Origin: Agapanthus africanus
Taxonomy: Eukaryota > Streptophyta > Magnoliopsida > Asparagales > Amaryllidaceae
DNA: 64,000 nt
NCBI GenBank assembly: GCA_030015575.1
Contig: CM057347.1
Span: 407,062,248-407,126,247 of the forward strand
Direction of reading: 5' to 3'
Positions 10,804-21,081 of the stretch are shown here, in pieces. Each line of letters begins with the position of its first letter. Position 1 is the first letter of the stretch. A model generated the notes under the pieces. That model saw only the letters and a list, made by a program, of their open reading frames with translations, searched no databases and was not told where the DNA came from. The translations under genes and the position numbers were made by a program.

Positions 10804-12500
10804 CTAATAGATGACCTTATTAGCGTGCTTTGGAGGCTTGTTGGTCTCCGTGCTTGGCACAGGGTACGGGGCTCCCTGGGCGCCGGACTGGTCGTCTGCC
10901 GAAACGAGCATGATCTGGCCGATGGTTAGCTCAGCGGGAGGGGGACGCTGTTCCTCCTCACGGTCGGCCTGCCGCTTATCCCTCAAGTAGGCGGCGAGGT
11001 GCCCTGATCGGATGAGCTCCTCAATGTAGTCTTGGAATTGCTTACAATCCTCCGTAGCGTAGCCCAGCGTCTGGTGGAAGGCGCAGTAGGGACCCCGGGT
11101 TCGCTTTGAGGCCTGACACGGGATTGGAGGGAACTTGAAGAACCCCTTGCCCTGGGCCTCCTTTAGTAACACTGTGAGGGAGACATTGAGCGGGGTGTGC
11201 TCCTGGAACTTTGGGTGATAGGGCTATTGACGCTCCGGCCTCTCTTCCCGAGCCCTCTTCTTCTGGTCAGACTGTTCTGCTCGAGGGAGGTTCGCATTTA
11301 CCTCAGACTCGAGCTGGACCTCGCGCTCGGTCCACGCTTTGACCTCGGCCATGGTCTTTGGCTGCGCCAATGCAAAGGAGCGCAACCACTCCTTGTGCAT
11401 AAAACCAGATCTGAGCGCCGTGATGACGGTCTCGTCCCGGTGCTCGGGGACCTCGAGGATGGTGTTGTAGAAGCGGGTGATGAAAGCTTTGAACATCTCC
11501 TTGTCCCCTCTCTTAATTGTGAAGAGGTAGTCGACCGTGCGCTTCTGCCGACGGTTTCCGACGAAGTGGCTGAGGAACTGAGTAGCCAGCTCGTCAAAGG
11601 TTGAGATTGAGCGGGGCTCGAGTCTTCGGAACCAGTCCCGACCAGAGCGGATGAAGGTGGCTGGGAAGGCTCTGCACTGGGCAGCGTCAGAATGGTCCTG
11701 GAAGCTCATCCCCGTAGTGAAAGCATCCAAATGGTCTTTCGGCTCGGTTTTCCCATCGAATAGAGAGACCTTCGGGGGCTTGTTGCACGAGGAGATGTGA
11801 ACAGCGAGCAGTCCCTCGGTAAATAGCTTGGTGAGTGAGTCGGCGGCGTACTTATCCTCGTCGCCCGAGAGGTGATCTTCTCGGCGTATGCCCTCGATTT
11901 TCTTCTCGAGGGCGTCGATTCGGCCATGGTACCTTAAGGATTCGACGTCTTATGATCCCTGGCCTCTGCTGTGGGAGATCTGCATCTGTGCGGGGCTCCG
12001 GTTCCTCTTGATGAGGTTCCTCAGATCCCCGGGCGAGGTTGCCCTCGAACCGCCGTGGCAAGCCCCTTCTGTGCGACCCCGTCGAGGGAGGGGTGTCGGT
12101 CATGCCTGGGGATGGGCGAGGTGACCGACATCTCCTCAGGGGGGTGAGGGTCACGAGGAGGCTCGAGGCGAGGCACTCTAGCGGTGGATCTTGGTGTTGA
12201 GCTGCGGGGCGCCCAGCGGGCCTCAGAGTGTATCGGCCTGTGAGATCTGTGGCCATGGGACGTAGCCTGCCGGTGGTCAGCCATGCCGATGAGGGCAGAG
12301 TCTTCTGGAGGCGGAGGAGCGGCAATCCGGGGCTCTGGCCCGGCTGTTTGGACGTGAACGAGCGTCTCCACGATGACCTGTAGTCAGTCTATTCGACCGG
12401 CGAGGGCATTGATGACGGTTGCCGGAGAAGGTTCATCCACGCCTCCGGTGATAGGGAGGCGGAGGTTGGTTCCTGGATCTTCAGGGTGATCGCTTGCCAT
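10804..12500 (-). pseudogene. Tat-like gag (capsid/nucleocapsid), frameshifted
   Basis: The start is the ATG at 12500-12498, 47 bp inside the primer-binding site. The N-terminal part (MASDHPEDPGTNL onward) hits a TGA near 12385 and then loses frame near 12020. The Retrotrans_gag core is clear at 11730-11224: AFPATFIRSGRDWFRRLE, then RTVDYLFTIKRGDKEMFKAF. A nucleocapsid-like motif of the Tat type, CAFHQTLGYATEDC, lies in 10804-11172 and is followed by a helical region ending KHANKVIY. Gag packages the element RNA. Protease and polymerase should follow, but the coding trace stops at 10804 and antisense gene 2 overlaps the next kilobase. At least two frame disruptions make it non-functional. Confidence 0.85.
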
Positions 12501-12546
12501 GTGGATGGAGATCGGAAGGCCAACTTTTGTTTCTGTGGAGCTTAAG

Positions 12547-12564
12547 TTCCCACAGACGGCGCCA
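12547..12564 (-). promoter_or_regulatory. Tat-like primer-binding site
   Basis: On the minus strand it reads TGGCGCCGTCTGTGGGAA, two bases inside the right LTR. This is the primer-site type used by many plant Ty3 elements of the Tat group. It fixes the element's orientation. Confidence 0.88.
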
Positions 12565-12566
12565 AC

Positions 12567-13306
12567 TGATGGAGGTCCTTTTCGGGTCTCCGTCAGATGT
12601 TTTCTTCCATCGATCTTCCGGTGGATCTTGGAGGTGATCTCCTATTGCGTGTGGGTCTCAATGGGTTTTGAGGAGATTGGTAGTTTTGAGGGGTTTGCGC
12701 CGAGTACCTGCAAGGAAGTCCCGGGGTGGTTTGGTACCACCGAGGACCCTCCGACGATCAAGTTAGCACAAGATCCGAGCAGAGTAACGGCTAAGTGGGG
12801 TGAAAAAAGCTTACTTGTCCCCTCTGTGATGGGGGTTTATATAGTGGCGGCAGCATGCAGTAGCAGACGCGAGAGTCTCGCTGGCAGTTACACTCCCGAC
12901 GTCACGCCCGCGTAATAAGCGGATCGCCCGTTAATGGGGATCGTGATGGCGTGGAACGTGGGATGCTGCCGGCGAAGAATCCATGCATGGCGAGATTTGC
13001 GGAGCGGCGGTTACTCCTGTGAGTGGTGGAGTTGGTCGGTCAGAGGGATCGAGGAAGATGGCCTCGGCGGGAGGGCTCGGGAACGAGCGGGGGAGCCGAG
13101 GTATCTTGGTCCTGTGGTAGCTCGGGGGCGAGCTGAGAGGCCGAAGAGGCCAATTTGCAGGGGGCTCTGAGGTGAGCCAGCTTGTGCTTGCAGGTCGGGT
13201 ACAATGGTGGCTTGGTCGGCCCCTGTGGGCCCTTTCTTCTGAGTTCTAGGACATGTCATCTGCCGCGTGTCCTGATCTGGGAGATTGCCAATATAGAGCA
13301 TCATCA
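12567..13306 (-). mobile_element. Tat-like element 5' LTR
   Basis: 740 bp, paired with 4271-5010. In element sense this is the promoter-bearing LTR. The flanking CTGGC at 13307-13311 matches 4266-4270. Confidence 0.92.
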
Positions 13307-13311
13307 CTGGC

Positions 13312-14153
13312 GGAGTTATTTCTATGAGTGAAGTAACAAACTGTCTCCTAAATGAAGAATTAAGAAAGAAATTATCAAGTAGATAATCTGATTCATCTGC
13401 ATTTGTTGCAAGAGAGGGTCCGAAATGGAGGAAGGAATAGAGAAACTATGGAAGAAATCAATGATCATGGCCTGCAAGAGATGTTTCGAACATAACGTGT
13501 CATTGCTGCAACAAGATGGGTCATTATATGTCTGATTTCCCAAAGATGAAGGAGGACTTAGATGATTTGAAGAGACTTCGAGAGAAAGAGCAACCGAACG
13601 TGGCCCACGATGTAGAGCGTGATTTGGTTATGACTAGTGATGAAAAAGTCAAGAAGGAAGATATGTGGTACATGAATTCGGGAGTATCCTTTCACGTATG
13701 TTCAAATAAGGAGTGGTTTGATAAAATTAAGGAGAAAAAGGAGATGGTGACGTTAGCGGATAATTCTGAAGTAGAAGTGAAAGGCGTGGGCACCGTAAAG
13801 ATGAAGATGTTCGATGGGAAGCAAAGAGTTCTTGGAGATGCCAGGTATGTCCCAAAACTGAAGAGAAATCCAATTTCTCTTGGAAGATTGGATTTGAGAG
13901 ATTACACAATTATTGCTCAATGTGGAATGATAACGGTGTGCTAGAAGAATTGTGTCATGATGAAAGGAGTCAAAATCTTTAGCAATATATATCATGTTGT
14001 GGGAAAGCCTGTGTATGGAATAACAAATTTAGAGTAAGGTGGAAGAAACTTGAATCAAGGTTTAGTTTTGTGCAAAACTCAGAAGATGTCGTGGTTGAAA
14101 GTTGAGAAGAGAAAATAAAAGACGATTTATTGAATACAAGTCAAGATAGAGAT
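13312..14153 (+). pseudogene. Copia-N internal region, copy 2: gag end and protease
   Basis: This continues the gag interrupted at 4270 (MSEVTNCLLNEELRKKL from 13324), with stops near 13381 and 13436. Next comes a degenerate zinc knuckle (CHCCNKMGHYMSDFP) in which the fourth ligand is Phe, as in copy 1 at 2511. The longest open part (13516-13944) holds the retropepsin-like region WYMNSGVSFHVCSNKEWFDK. Its catalytic Asp is replaced by Asn (N-S-G). The frame ends at 13942 and only 210 bp of non-coding sequence separates it from the 3' LTR. Integrase, reverse transcriptase and RNase H are absent, as in copy 1, so the whole family seems to have lost them before amplification. Confidence 0.75.
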
Positions 14154-14732
14154 TGGTATGAAATTGACTTGTTTTGAACAAGTCTGTGCATCAGACGTCT
14201 GAGCCATAGTGTTTCAGATGTATGTAGTGCAAATTCGAAGAACCACAGAGAGCTATCAGACATATGAGGATTGCTCTTCAGACGTCTATCGACGCTCGGT
14301 GTTTTGGGCAGTCGTTTCGACAAATGTCTGCATTGGTTTTTTCAGACGTCTGCTTGCGTATTTGGCCGAATTCTGGTGTATTTAGGAAAGTTAGTTGAAA
14401 AATAATTTGAAGATTTATTTAAAGATTTGTTTAAAGATTATTTTGGAGATATGATGAGATCAAAATTAGGTATTCTAATAGGATTAGTTTTAGGGTTTAT
14501 AGGATTATAAATATAGATTGATAAGGGTATTTTGTTAAGCAGAAGATGAAAAAGAGTTGAAGAGAATTTTTTTTTATAGGAAGAGAGATTTTGCAATTAA
14601 TATTGAAGTTTGAATAAATAAGAGAATTTGGAAGTATTTCTTTCGTTTCATTGTGTCTTTTATTTTATTTATTTCTTCCAAAAGATCATGTGTTTGTTTT
14701 CTGAATTGTTTGGGACCTAAAAAATCCTAACA
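14154..14732 (+). mobile_element. Copia-N 3' LTR
   Basis: 579 bp from TGGTATG to CCTAACA, aligned with 3172-3721. It follows a decayed purine tract (AAGATAGAGA). No matching target duplication can be assigned, because the left boundary of the array is truncated at 2416. Confidence 0.7.
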
Positions 14733-14876
14733 GGATAAAACTCTTGCAAACTGGGAAACATGTAATTTATTTGCTCATGCTTGTATATATGTGAACTATT
14801 GGCACCGGAGATATACATTCCAACTAACAAAATAGCCAAAACTTTTACAAACAAAAAGGGAATACTTCTATAACTG

Positions 14877-15065
14877 TTATTCTTGAGATTGTTGGCTCCT
14901 CTTAAAGATCATCTCAATGTCGTTCTCTATATTTTGGGCGTCAATTGAGATTCCAGCCAACCCCCTCCTCGCAAACCCTGCACGGTAGAGGCCATTCTTC
15001 CCTTTTCAGTGATTTGGAAACCTCTCTTTTGGGAATCCATCGTCATTGAAAAGCCAGCCTTCATC
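14877..15065 (-). pseudogene. YUCCA-like flavin monooxygenase, last-exon remnant
   Basis: After an AATGCAG acceptor (AG at 15067-15066), the minus-strand frame from 15065 reads DEGWLFNDDGFPKERFPNH, then a TGA at 15008-15006, then [20 protein letters not shown] and a C-terminal helix to TAA at 14877. This fits the C-terminal signature of plant YUCCA indole-3-pyruvate monooxygenases (FPN-x-WKG, then GLY-x-x-GF-x-RRGL), the flavin- and NADPH-dependent enzymes that make auxin. The stop codon sits where the conserved Trp of the WKG motif belongs. No upstream exon with the FAD- or NADPH-binding motifs is visible in the window. It is therefore a fragment or a pseudogene whose upstream part was displaced by transposons. 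Identification rests on motif recall, without an alignment. Confidence 0.7.
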
Positions 15066-15070
15066 CTGCA

Positions 15071-15509
15071 TTTATCACATTTAGATCTGAAATACTTTCT
15101 CGAAGATAATTTAATGTGATTCTTAATTATATATCTTGCACACCGGAAAGATAACATCATTATTGGTTCGTGCTGAATTTATGAGAAGAGATAATTGTGA
15201 CTCAATGTGTCAACTTGCTGACTTCATGCATGAGGGATACAGAAGAGTTATTACAGCATCCTACATTGCAATACAATTTTCATAATTAATATAATAGCTC
15301 TGCGGTCTGAAGATAATATCTGTATATAGTAATTGTTGAGCAGTAGTTTCTGATTATCATTATTTATTTTTGGTTAAAGACACCAAAAACTACAACACGA
15401 AAGACACGAATTCTTCCCATGTCTCCTCATGTCTCTATGGAAATTGGGGCAACATTGTCAGAGACTACATTGTGGACCTGCATAAGATTGGCCCCGGCTC
15501 CTCCACCAT
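15071..15509. other. Intron-like or intergenic DNA, no gene seen
   Basis: AT-rich sequence upstream (minus-strand sense) of the YUCCA-like exon. It could be its last intron. No further YUCCA exon or other feature can be supported here. Confidence 0.4.
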
Positions 15510-15730
15510 CTACCGCGGCTGCGATCCCCCAGCCCCAGCCCAGCCCCAACCCCAACCGAACCCTAGCCTAAGCCCCAGCACAGCCTCAGCTCTAGCCCCA
15601 GCCCAGCCCCACCCCAACCGAACCCCAGCCCCAGCCCCAACCCCAACCCCAACCCCAACCCCAACCGAACCCCAGAATCGAACCCTAACTCTAATCGAAC
15701 CCGATGCCAATGCCGATGCCGATGCCAAAC
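15510..15730. repeat. CCCAGC/CCCCAACC low-complexity tract
   Basis: Degenerate short repeats (CCCCAGCC, then CCCCAACC four times in a row near 15636-15664) end in a GATGCC hexamer run (15699-15725). The minus strand is a run of GGGG separated by TT, with strong G-quadruplex potential. The proline-rich frame that crosses it is low complexity and is not called as a gene. Confidence 0.8.
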
Positions 15731-15805
15731 CCTCACCCCTACCCAAACCTGGCCTGAACCCTAGACCTAACATCATCAAAATTAAAAATAATTTGAGATT
15801 TAATT

Positions 15806-16232
15806 ACTAACCTGGCGCGCGGTGGAGGAGACGACAGAAATCGGTTGTCGACGACGATCGGCGAAGGTGGCGAAGAGGCGCGGGAAGTCGACGAAGGTGT
15901 GGGAACGACCGACGGAGGTGGCGACGAGGCGCGGAGCGCGATGGCGACGAGGCGCGGGAACAGGCGATGAGAGGCGCGGGAGTGAGAGAGAGAAATTTTG
16001 GGAATGATGAATAACTTTTCTGTGCTTTTTTTTTATTAATAACCTATTCATATGCCCCTACGGACATAACCGTAGGTCCACCGTTTGTGGCTCCGTAGGG
16101 CCAAACAAAAAATTAGAATGTAAGGCACCGTAGGGACAACGATGTGGCCTTACGGATAAATCCGTACGGGCAAGAAATATTTTCCCCTATGGATTCCTGA
16201 GTCCGTAGGGGAAACCCCATATTGTAGTAGTG
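15806..16232 (-). mobile_element. CACTA DNA transposon end with a 5' exon
   Basis: On the minus strand the segment starts with CACTACTACAATATGG at 16232, a CACTA-type terminus. Subterminal copies of CCGTAGGG and its complement follow (16051-16210), several as inverted pairs such as CCTACGG/CCGTAGG and ACGGATAAATCCGT. Farther in, a GC-rich stretch (15809-16000) is open on the minus strand and ends at a CAG|GTTAGT splice donor near 15810, which looks like a leader exon. The opposite end of the transposon was not found, so the element is truncated or its other end has decayed. The candidate 3-bp target duplication at 16233-16235 is GTA. Confidence 0.65.
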
Positions 16233-16514
16233 GTAATATCCATGTCTTTTTTTTAAATAAATATTACACACACACGCCCTTTGGTTAAAGGTCCACCGCT
16301 CTTCTTTTTTCTTGAAAAAATAAAAAAGAAGAAAAATCTTCCCCTCTCAAGGCCTCCACATCATCTCTCCTCTCCCCTCCTCTCCACTCCTCTCTTACTT
16401 CTCCTAAAAAATAATTTATTGTTTATCTAGAATCCTCCACATCATCTCTCTTATCTCCCAAAAAATAATTAATTGTTTAATTAACACGTGCAACGCAAGT
16501 GCACAAATTCTAGT
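16233..16514 (+). mobile_element. Helitron-like 3' end, candidate 1
   Basis: At 16486-16514 a short hairpin (arms GTGCA/TGCAC, with AACGCAAG inside) is followed by AAATTCTAGT and then AT-rich DNA. A hairpin of the CGTGCAACGC type just before CTAGT is a common plant Helitron 3' terminus. No 5' TC end can be fixed and no Rep/helicase gene is present. Confidence 0.35.
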
Positions 16515-17361
16515 ATATATAATGCAAATGACATTGGTTAGAGTCCATCTTCTCTATTTTTTGAAAAACAAAGAAAAAAGAAAAAAAATTCTCAAATCTT
16601 AGAGCCTTCAAAGTAAAAGACAAAAATAATTAAATTTCTCCATTTTTTGAAAAACAAAGAAAAAAGGAACTTTAGACAAAAAAGAACTTTTTAGAAATTA
16701 ATTTAAATTCCAAATTCAATCTACATTATACTCAAATTTAAGACAGAAAAGAATTTTCTAGAAATTATTTTAATCTTATCATTTTTCAAATTCTACTTTC
16801 ATTTACTTATAACTACATTCTTTTGCTTAAATATGATAAATAACATATTATAATATCTTTTAAAATACTCTTGATCAAATTTACTAAAATAACTATTTTA
16901 ATTCACTTATTAACATTCAAAATTATTTTAAACTAAAAACCCCTAATTTTATATTTATCCATGGGCTCAAGAATTGTTTTTTTTTTTGGCTCTAAATAGG
17001 ATAAAGCAATAAACGTATATCAGACGTGCAAAATGCTAATATATATTAATGCCAAATGAGGGGTGTATGGAGCACGTGCAAAAAAAACCCTATAATTTTC
17101 TGTCATGTCAGCAATGCTGATATGTCAAAAATTGGTAATTTTGATTTGTATTATACTTGAAATAAAAAAGTAAAATATAAAGATTTTGGATTTATTGTTC
17201 ACCCATAATAAACTCCCCATAACTGAAAAATTTTAGGTTCTCATCAGTATCAGTAAGTCTCCACATTCCCATCTTTCCAACTAATGCTTTAAAAAAAATC
17301 TTTTCAAATCTTTGTGATGTCAAAATATACAAACATGTATCGCAAATGCAACATACTAGTA
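16515..17361. other. AT-rich DNA with further decayed Helitron-like ends
   Basis: No coding sequence. Two weaker copies of the same terminal pattern occur: near 17024-17045 (ACGTGCAAAATGCTAATATA) and 17333-17361 (CGCAAATGCAACATACTAGT). Each is followed by a TATATAAT-like stretch, which suggests serial old insertions of related elements. Confidence 0.3.
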
Positions 17362-17995
17362 TATAATAACTCAATAGTATATATGTCTGTCTTGATTAAT
17401 TAAATATAAGAAAAGAGTTTGAATAAAAGAAAAGAGTGAAAGATCAAAACTGTTAATAAATTATGATTGAGATTTATAGGTATATAAGATCTTCATAAAT
17501 GGTATGTTATTTTATGAGAAAAAAATATTTAAAATATAACAAAATTATAATGATTAGTTTGTTGTGATAAGATAGATATTGTAGGATTTGAATAAGTTGA
17601 CATAAACTAAAACGTTAGTATTTCATTTATATGTTCTCATCTTTATTTAGTTTTGGTAATAGTAATTAAGATGATAACTATTTTCACTGCAACAGAATAA
17701 TTAACAAATCATATAATTTTTAGATATATAAATATAATATATTATTAAGGATATATATAATATATTATTAGAGATATGCATATCGAATCTGCATTTGATA
17801 TGATAGCAGAATAGTTAAGATTTGGATTTTATATTCTCTATATTTGTTAAAAATCTAAACCTATATACAGATAGATATTTTCTCATCTGTCATTTTCATC
17901 TCATAATATTATAATAGAGAAAAAGAAAGAAGGAGAGATAGAAAAGTAGAAGAAGAAAATATTATTTATTCGAAATTTATAATTCGAAGTTTACA
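17362..17995 (+). promoter_or_regulatory. AT-rich promoter-like region upstream of repeat block A
   Basis: No ORF. A 24-bp-scale duplication (ATATATAATATATTATTA at about 17733-17770) and TATA-rich DNA precede a purine-rich leader (17925-17960) and TTTACAG|GTAAGA, a good splice donor at 17996. This resembles a promoter, short exon and 5'-leader intron, as found in long LTRs of Ty3 elements. That interpretation is inference. Confidence 0.3.
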
Positions 17996-18924
17996 GGTAA
18001 GATCTAATCTTTCTTTTGCTTTGATATTTTTATTTATGATTAGGATAAAATATGTAATTATTAAAAATGTAATTTTTTAAGAAAAAGTATAGGTCTTATC
18101 AATTTAAAATATAATTATTGTGTTATGCATGTATGCCATGGATCTATAATAAAAAAAAGAAAAATTAATAATAATTTCAATATATATGCTCTCATAATAT
18201 GATTCAAACCAATTTATTATATATTAATTAATCCATGTCATTGATACTAGTTATATATTTGAAAACCTATTTGTTTATTTAACTTAATATTTTAGATAAT
18301 TTATATTTCTTTATTTGTCCAATGAATTAGTGAGTTTTGAAATCAAGAATTATTATAAATTATTTATACTATCCATTTTTAAACACGTATAGTTTAATAT
18401 CATTTTTAAACTTAAAATTACTAGACTTTTGAATTAGCAGAAGGAAATGTAATTTATACAATGATGTTTAATTTTCTTTTTGTTTAAATAAACTAATTGT
18501 TTTTGAGCTGAACAATCAATTTAAGCAAAAATTGAATTTAAGCATTGGACTTTTGTTAATTAGAATTTAGATTTACAAGATCTCCAAATTTTGAATAAAT
18601 TTGTTTTAACCCTTAAATTGCAGTAAAGATATAATATCCGGTTATTCTCTAGTCCCTGAAAATATTCAACTAAGGTTATGTTAATGTAAAATTATATGTA
18701 GCTCATTAAAATTTCATATAATTCATTTTATCATTCTTTCTAAATTAATTATTGAAATACTTTAAAATAATATATATAACTTATTTTATACGTTTATAAA
18801 AGAGTTGTGGATATGATTTAAATAGACTTAAAAGTATAAATGGTATATTAACATTATTATATCTCATTATAGGATCTCGTGACATTTGAAATTACTGTTG
18901 TGATGAGTTTAAGTTATCTTCGAT
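17996..18924 (+). repeat. AT-rich block A, copy 1
   Basis: 929 bp starting GGTAAGATCTAATC and ending TATCTTCGAT. It is nearly identical to 19538-20468 and 21082-22016. The block begins with a splice-donor-like GTAAGA and contains TTATAG|GATCTCGTGAC near its end, as if it were a leader intron plus a short exon. The same six last bases adjoin viral DNA in copies 1 and 2 but different DNA in copy 3. Confidence 0.9.
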
Positions 18925-19537
18925 ATTTATTTAATATCAACTTATTTCAATAACAGTAGTCTTGCTTTCTCAGCTTGGTTACTTACATCTCCAGTAAAAT
19001 GATCGAGAATTGTAAGCATTAAAGTATAAACAGCGTCAGACACAGGAGAATTATTCTCTATTTTAGCTATGCTAAAAATTTCCATCTTCTGTGTGGGTGA
19101 TAAACAATGATCCCACCAGCCTTTTAAGGTTCCTGTGAATACACAAGAAATAAACCTCGCAACATCAACATCTTAATTTCCTTGCTGTTTTGAGACTGTT
19201 GCATACATCATCATACGATGTAAGGTATCATGGATTTGCTTATCTGGTAATCCATCAATGTTACATTCATAAATGGATCTTCCAGAAAATGAATTTGTTA
19301 TTACAGCTTCATTTTCTTCATATAGGACATCTAATGGAGTCAACCTTTTATAATAGTGCTTATCCAAAGTCCTTTTTGCATATTTTATAGCATTGATCTC
19401 ATCTTTAGATAGATCATTATCAAACATATTAATCTGAACATCTAATATCTTATCTATATCAAAGTCTTCTTCTGATATTTCAGAAGGTTCTCCTTCTAGA
19501 ATATTTAATTTAGCATTATTAAATTTTTTCTTTTACG
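18925..19537 (-). pseudogene. Endogenous pararetrovirus-like fragment, copy 1
   Basis: A minus-strand segment whose translation contains the stretch LKGWWDHCLSPTQKMEIFSV. It resembles the virion or capsid-region protein of plant pararetroviruses (Caulimoviridae); a Ty3 gag origin is not excluded. Only the one region is present: no movement protein, protease or reverse transcriptase. It carries a stop codon at 19173-19175 where copy 2 is open, and the frame also ends at the left boundary. It lies antisense to the putative transcript of the flanking A blocks. Confidence 0.5.
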
Positions 19538-20468
19538 GGTAAGATCTAATCTTTCTTTTGCTTTGATATTTTTATTTATGATTAGGATAAAGTATGTAAT
19601 TATTAAAAATGTAATTTTTTAAGAAAAAGTATAGGTCTTATCAATTTAAAATATAATTATTGTGTTATGCATGTATGCCTAGGATCTATAATAAAAAAGG
19701 GAAAATTAATAATAATTTCAATATATATGCTCTCATAATAATAACATTCAAACCAATTTATTATATATTAATTAATCCATGTCATTGATACTAGTTATAT
19801 ATTTGAAAACCTATTTGTTTATTTAACTTAATATTTTAGATAATTTATATTTCTTTATTTGTCCAATGAATTAGTGAGTTTTGAAATCAAGAATTATTAT
19901 AAATTATTTATACTATCCATTTTTAAACACGTATAGTTTAATATCATTTTTAAACTTAAAATTACTAGACTTTTGAATTAGCAGAAGGAAATGTAATTTA
20001 TACAATAATGTTTAATTTTCTTTTTTTTTAAATAAACTAATTGTTTCTGAGCTGAACAATCAATTTAAGCAAAAATTGAATTTAAGCATTGGACTTTTGT
20101 TAATTAGAATTTAGATTTACAAGATCTCCAAATTTTGAATAAATTTGTTTTAACCCTCAAATTGCAGTAAAGATATAATATCCGGTTATTCTCTAGTCCC
20201 TGAAAATATTCAAGTAAGGTTATGTTAATGTAAAATTATATGTAGCTCATTAAAATTTCATATAATTCATTTTATCACTCTTTCTAAATTAATTATTGAA
20301 ATACTTTAAAATAATATATATAACTTATTTTATACATTTATAAAAGAGTTGTGGATATGATTTAAATAGACTTAACAGTATAAATGGTATATTAACATTA
20401 TTGTATCTCGTTATAGGATCTCGTGACATTTGAAATTACTGTTGTGATGAGCTTAAGTTATCTTCGAT
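19538..20468 (+). repeat. AT-rich block A, copy 2
   Basis: 931 bp, aligned with copies 1 and 3. The spacing between copies is 1,542 and then 1,544 bp, set by the viral fragment in between. Confidence 0.9.
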
Positions 20469-21081
20469 ATTTATTTAATATCAACTTATTTCAATAACAG
20501 TAGTCTTGCTTTCTCAGCTTGGTTACTTACATCTCCAGTAACATGATCGAGAATTGTAAGCATTAAAGTATAAACAGCGTCAGACACAGGAGAATTATTC
20601 TCTATTTTAGCTACGCTAAAAATTTCCATCTTCTGTGTGGGTGATAAACAATGATCCCACCAGCCTTTTAAGGTTCCTGTGAATACACAAGAAATAAACC
20701 TCGCAACATCAACATCTGAATTTCCTTGCTGTTTTGAGACTGTTGCATAGATCATCATACGATATAAGATATCATGGATTTGCTTATCTGGTAATCCATC
20801 AATATTCCATTCATAAATGGATCTTCCAGAAAATGAATTTGTTATTACAGCTTCATTTTCTTCATATAGGACATCTAATGGAGTCAACCTTTTATAATAG
20901 TGCTTATCCAAAGTCCTTTTTGCATATTTTATAGCATTGATCTCATCTTTAGATAGATCATTATCAGACATATTAATCTGAACATCTGATATCTTATCTA
21001 TATCAAAGTCTTCTTCTGATATTTCAGAAGGTTCTCCTTCTAGAATATTTAATTTAGCATTATTAAATTTTTTCTTGTACG
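20469..21081 (-). pseudogene. Endogenous pararetrovirus-like fragment, copy 2
   Basis: Nearly identical to copy 1 and better preserved: the frame from an ATG at 20971 runs 161 codons to a stop at 20486, and it is also open upstream to the block boundary near 21078. It is acidic at its N-terminal side and contains the same WW-containing segment as copy 1. Both ends are block junctions, so this is a truncated piece and not a viral gene. Confidence 0.5.

Larger units (their letters stand above)
4271..13306 (-). mobile_element. Non-autonomous Tat-like Ty3 LTR retrotransposon (gag only)
   Basis: Complete element of 9,036 bp with two 740-bp LTRs (TGATG...CATCA ends) and a perfect 5-bp target duplication CTGGC at 4266-4270 and 13307-13311. 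The primer-binding site next to the right LTR reads TGGCGCCGTCTGTGGGAA on the minus strand, so the element is transcribed right to left. Gag follows (12500-10804). No protease, reverse transcriptase, RNase H or integrase reading frame occurs on the minus strand between gag and the left LTR. The space instead holds two plus-strand units and a 2-kb hairpin repeat array. Extra antisense ORFs are known in Tat-clade elements such as Grande; placement in that clade is inferred from the primer site, gag type and this layout. I count about 40 mismatches between the LTRs by eye. Confidence 0.9.

Noticed and set aside
15370..15810. Proline-rich 146-codon plus-strand ORF
   Set aside because: It is created by the CCCAGC/CCCCAACC low-complexity tract; there is no start context or conserved domain.
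18925..21081. A complete endogenous virus
   Set aside because: Only one truncated region is present twice; no reverse transcriptase, movement protein or intergenic promoter of viral type is seen.
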